Shown here: positions 61,851-64,000 of the stretch, in pieces
Numbering within the stretch: position 1 is the first letter of the stretch
Layout of the letters: each line of letters begins with the position of its first letter
Assembly: GCA_963277665.1 (NCBI GenBank)
Contig: OY728165.1
Coordinates: 1,150,812,050-1,150,876,049 of the forward strand
Source: Viscum album
Taxonomy: Eukaryota > Streptophyta > Magnoliopsida > Santalales > Viscaceae
DNA length: 64,000 nt
Direction: 5' to 3'
Translations under genes and position numbers: made by a program
The notes under the pieces: generated by a model
What the model was told of the DNA's origin: nothing
Databases searched by the model: none
Seen by the model: the letters and a program-made list of their open reading frames with translations, nothing else

Positions 61851-64000
61851 CCCGACCCCAGCTACCCAGAGTCGGTGCATTACTTCGTAACATTGGTATG
61901 ATCACAAGAAAGATCAAATCTCGAAAGACCGATTGGTTTAGTAGCCTTGGAAACGCTAGATATAATCATAAAGTTTTACATTACATTTCAAAGTGAAAAA
62001 CTACTACAACAACAAAGTCTTCATATCCACACTATTAACCCCTCATAATATCCCTGCAAGTCATTCATAATTTACTTCTTCACTACCTGGGAAAAATAAA
62101 ACATAGAAAAGGGGTGAGCTCAAATGCCCAGTAAGGATAACAATATAGCGGAACATTCAAAATAATCATAAACATTTAAGGCAATGAATTACTAAAACAA
62201 AAGCCTTTTAAAATTGAACTTCAACATAGTATGGCAAAAGTAAAATGAAATAATGCCATTTACTTATTCACATGGATATTCTACTAATCGAATAATCACA
62301 TGCAAAAATCAATAACCGTTTTCATAATGTTGGAATGCATAATGCCAAACTGTCATAACCACATAGTCAAGGCATCGTGCCAAGACTACAAATAAGATTT
62401 TGTCAAGGCCTTGTGCCAAGACACTAGTTTGTCTCATGAGACCTACCGATGCAATTTTTTTAGAAGATACTTATGTTTAAAATTGATAAAATATACTCCA
62501 GTGTTTTTCTGAAAACAATATGCAAGCTTCTGAAAACAAAATAACTAATTCTGAGACTTCCCGATTAATTACAGGCCATGATGGGTCCACTCCCAATCCC
62601 TTCCTGTCTACCAAACTCGAGAGTCAGGTTTTCTGAAAACATTTTTAAGCTTGCGTTAAATACGTATACATTTGCACTGGATTTTCATATATTTGAGAGA
62701 AATATCTTTTTTTTGAAATCATTTAAAAATCACATAATTATAAAATAAAACATTTAATTTGAAAATATTCTTTTAAGCTTGTAAGGGAAGATTCTACGAT
62801 TTTATAACGGTGGAAAATAGCCTCACCCGCCGTATAAGTTAAAAAACATTCTTACCTTAATTTTGTCGAAAAGGTTAAAAAGAACCTTGTTTGGAAAACG
62901 ACAGAAAGATTCCTTTATAAAAACATAAGGGTATAAATGAATTTAACTCATATTCATTGTAAATAGTAAAAATGTTTTGAAATAAATTTCAAAGAAACAT
63001 GGATGTGGATGATAAAGAAATCCCAGTAGATTATTACGTATAATACAACCTCGGATAATGAAGAGATTGTGAAATAACCCTTACCTTGTACTTTTCCTTG
63101 GTTGGGGTAGGTTAACCTCCTGTATAATAGTGAAATAATTGTTACTAAATTATACAAGAATCATATACATTAATATGATATCATATATGATCTTTTAATA
63201 TTGATTTGATAATAATATCTTAGTATTATCGCCGTTTTGGGTGTTAAGTTACTCATTTTCTTTATATGTTTTGTTACATAAGTCATGTTTGTTGTATCTT
63301 ATTCATATCCAGAATGATATCATGTCCTTAAACATCATTTTTAAATCATTAAATGATAATTATACTTGAATGGATACGATGGAGAACGAATCTCATCGCG
63401 TTCGTGGAGACGGTAGTCCGTACGTACACACGAACGCTATTTCCATTTAATTTTTATTTTAAAAGAATCGAATCCAAAAGATACATAGGTATATTACTAT
63501 TCCAGTATAATATAATATTTTATATATGTTACTTAAGTTCATTAACACCATCCTTTATACGTTCCATGTGTGGTATGAACGAGTCATATCATTTTAAGGG
63601 GGCGGTAGTCCGCACTTCCTCAAATGAAATTATCGTATGTATATACAACATGAAACAAATAATGGTATGAAATAAAATGGAATTACAGAAGCTTATATAT
63701 AAAATATATATCATTAATATAATATTTAATTACAGTGCCATCATAATGGCCACCATGATATGCGGTAAGATGTATTTGAACAATCATCGTTTCGTGAGGC
63801 GTTAGTTTGCCATCCACAGAAACATTATGTTCATCATCCATTAGATGGAGTTTTGTGTATGTGTAGTTTGAATCCTTCTTATAACAACATCCTAGTATAT
63901 TGAGGATACTGGTGTTGTTACAAAAGAAAGGAAATAAAAAGAGTTTGGGGGTTGAAGAAGCAAAATAAATGAAAATAATTTAAGAGAAATCGTTACCTTT
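61851..64000 (-). repeat. LTR-like sequence, cut by the window end
   Basis: It begins TGTAACGCCCCGACCCCAGC and includes GGGGTGAGCTCAAATGCCCA at about 62112, a phrase common near this end of plant gypsy LTRs. It shares two aligned blocks with the older copy at 10854-15900 and is better preserved. If the orientation matches that copy (TATA box on the minus strand), this is the U5 side of a minus-strand LTR whose U3 lies past the window. The frame at 63353-63670 has no recognised product. GGTAGTCCG occurs twice, at about 63411 and 63604. Confidence 0.5.

Overview
The window looks like repeat-rich nuclear DNA from a flowering plant with a large genome. It is very AT-rich, and I recognise no host gene, rRNA or tRNA. 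Nearly everything identifiable is a decayed transposable element: Ty3/gypsy LTR retrotransposons, LINEs and a large CACTA (En/Spm) DNA transposon. The CACTA gene set (tnp2 with DUF4218 and DUF4216-like parts, plus a Transposase_24/tnpA-like gene) is typical of angiosperms. The species cannot be named from the sequence alone.

Layout. 1-4960: AT-rich DNA with no gene. 4965-7370: minus-strand LINE fragment carrying only ORF1 (DUF4283 type). 8700-10850: minus-strand gypsy pol remnant with integrase and RNase H but no reverse transcriptase. 10854 to about 15900: a degenerate LTR-like copy whose sequence reappears at 61851. 18260-20745: weak LTR-like region. 25360-26000: the RNase H end of a 5'-truncated LINE. 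26151-58698: one old minus-strand Ty3/gypsy element with two LTRs of about 2.8 kb, a PBS, a polypurine tract and a near-matching 5-bp target duplication. It has swallowed two later insertions. 58699-64000: more LTR-like DNA.

The central nest. The gypsy pol region was split by a near full-length LINE (about 31895-37625, ORF1 plus ORF2 with endonuclease, RT, zf-RVT and RNase H) between the protease region and the start of RT. The 5' LTR (on the right, because the element is on the minus strand) was split by a 16.5-kb CACTA transposon (41534-58009). The intact 3' LTR at about 28250-28270 shows the empty site for that insertion.

The CACTA element is the most interesting object. It has terminal repeats of CACTA type and palindromic subterminal repeats built on CCCAACGGTT. 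A tnp2-type transposase pseudogene with two recognisable GT-AG introns is followed by a three-copy 179-bp tandem repeat, a tnpA-like pseudogene with a very acidic tail, and a 0.5-kb C-rich minisatellite. A 6.3-kb satellite-like array follows, with at least 35 copies of 184-bp and 169-bp units in a quasi-regular order. All coding regions here carry stops or frameshifts, and C-to-T change at CG sites is conspicuous, as expected of methylated, silenced repeats. Boundaries and similarities were judged by eye.
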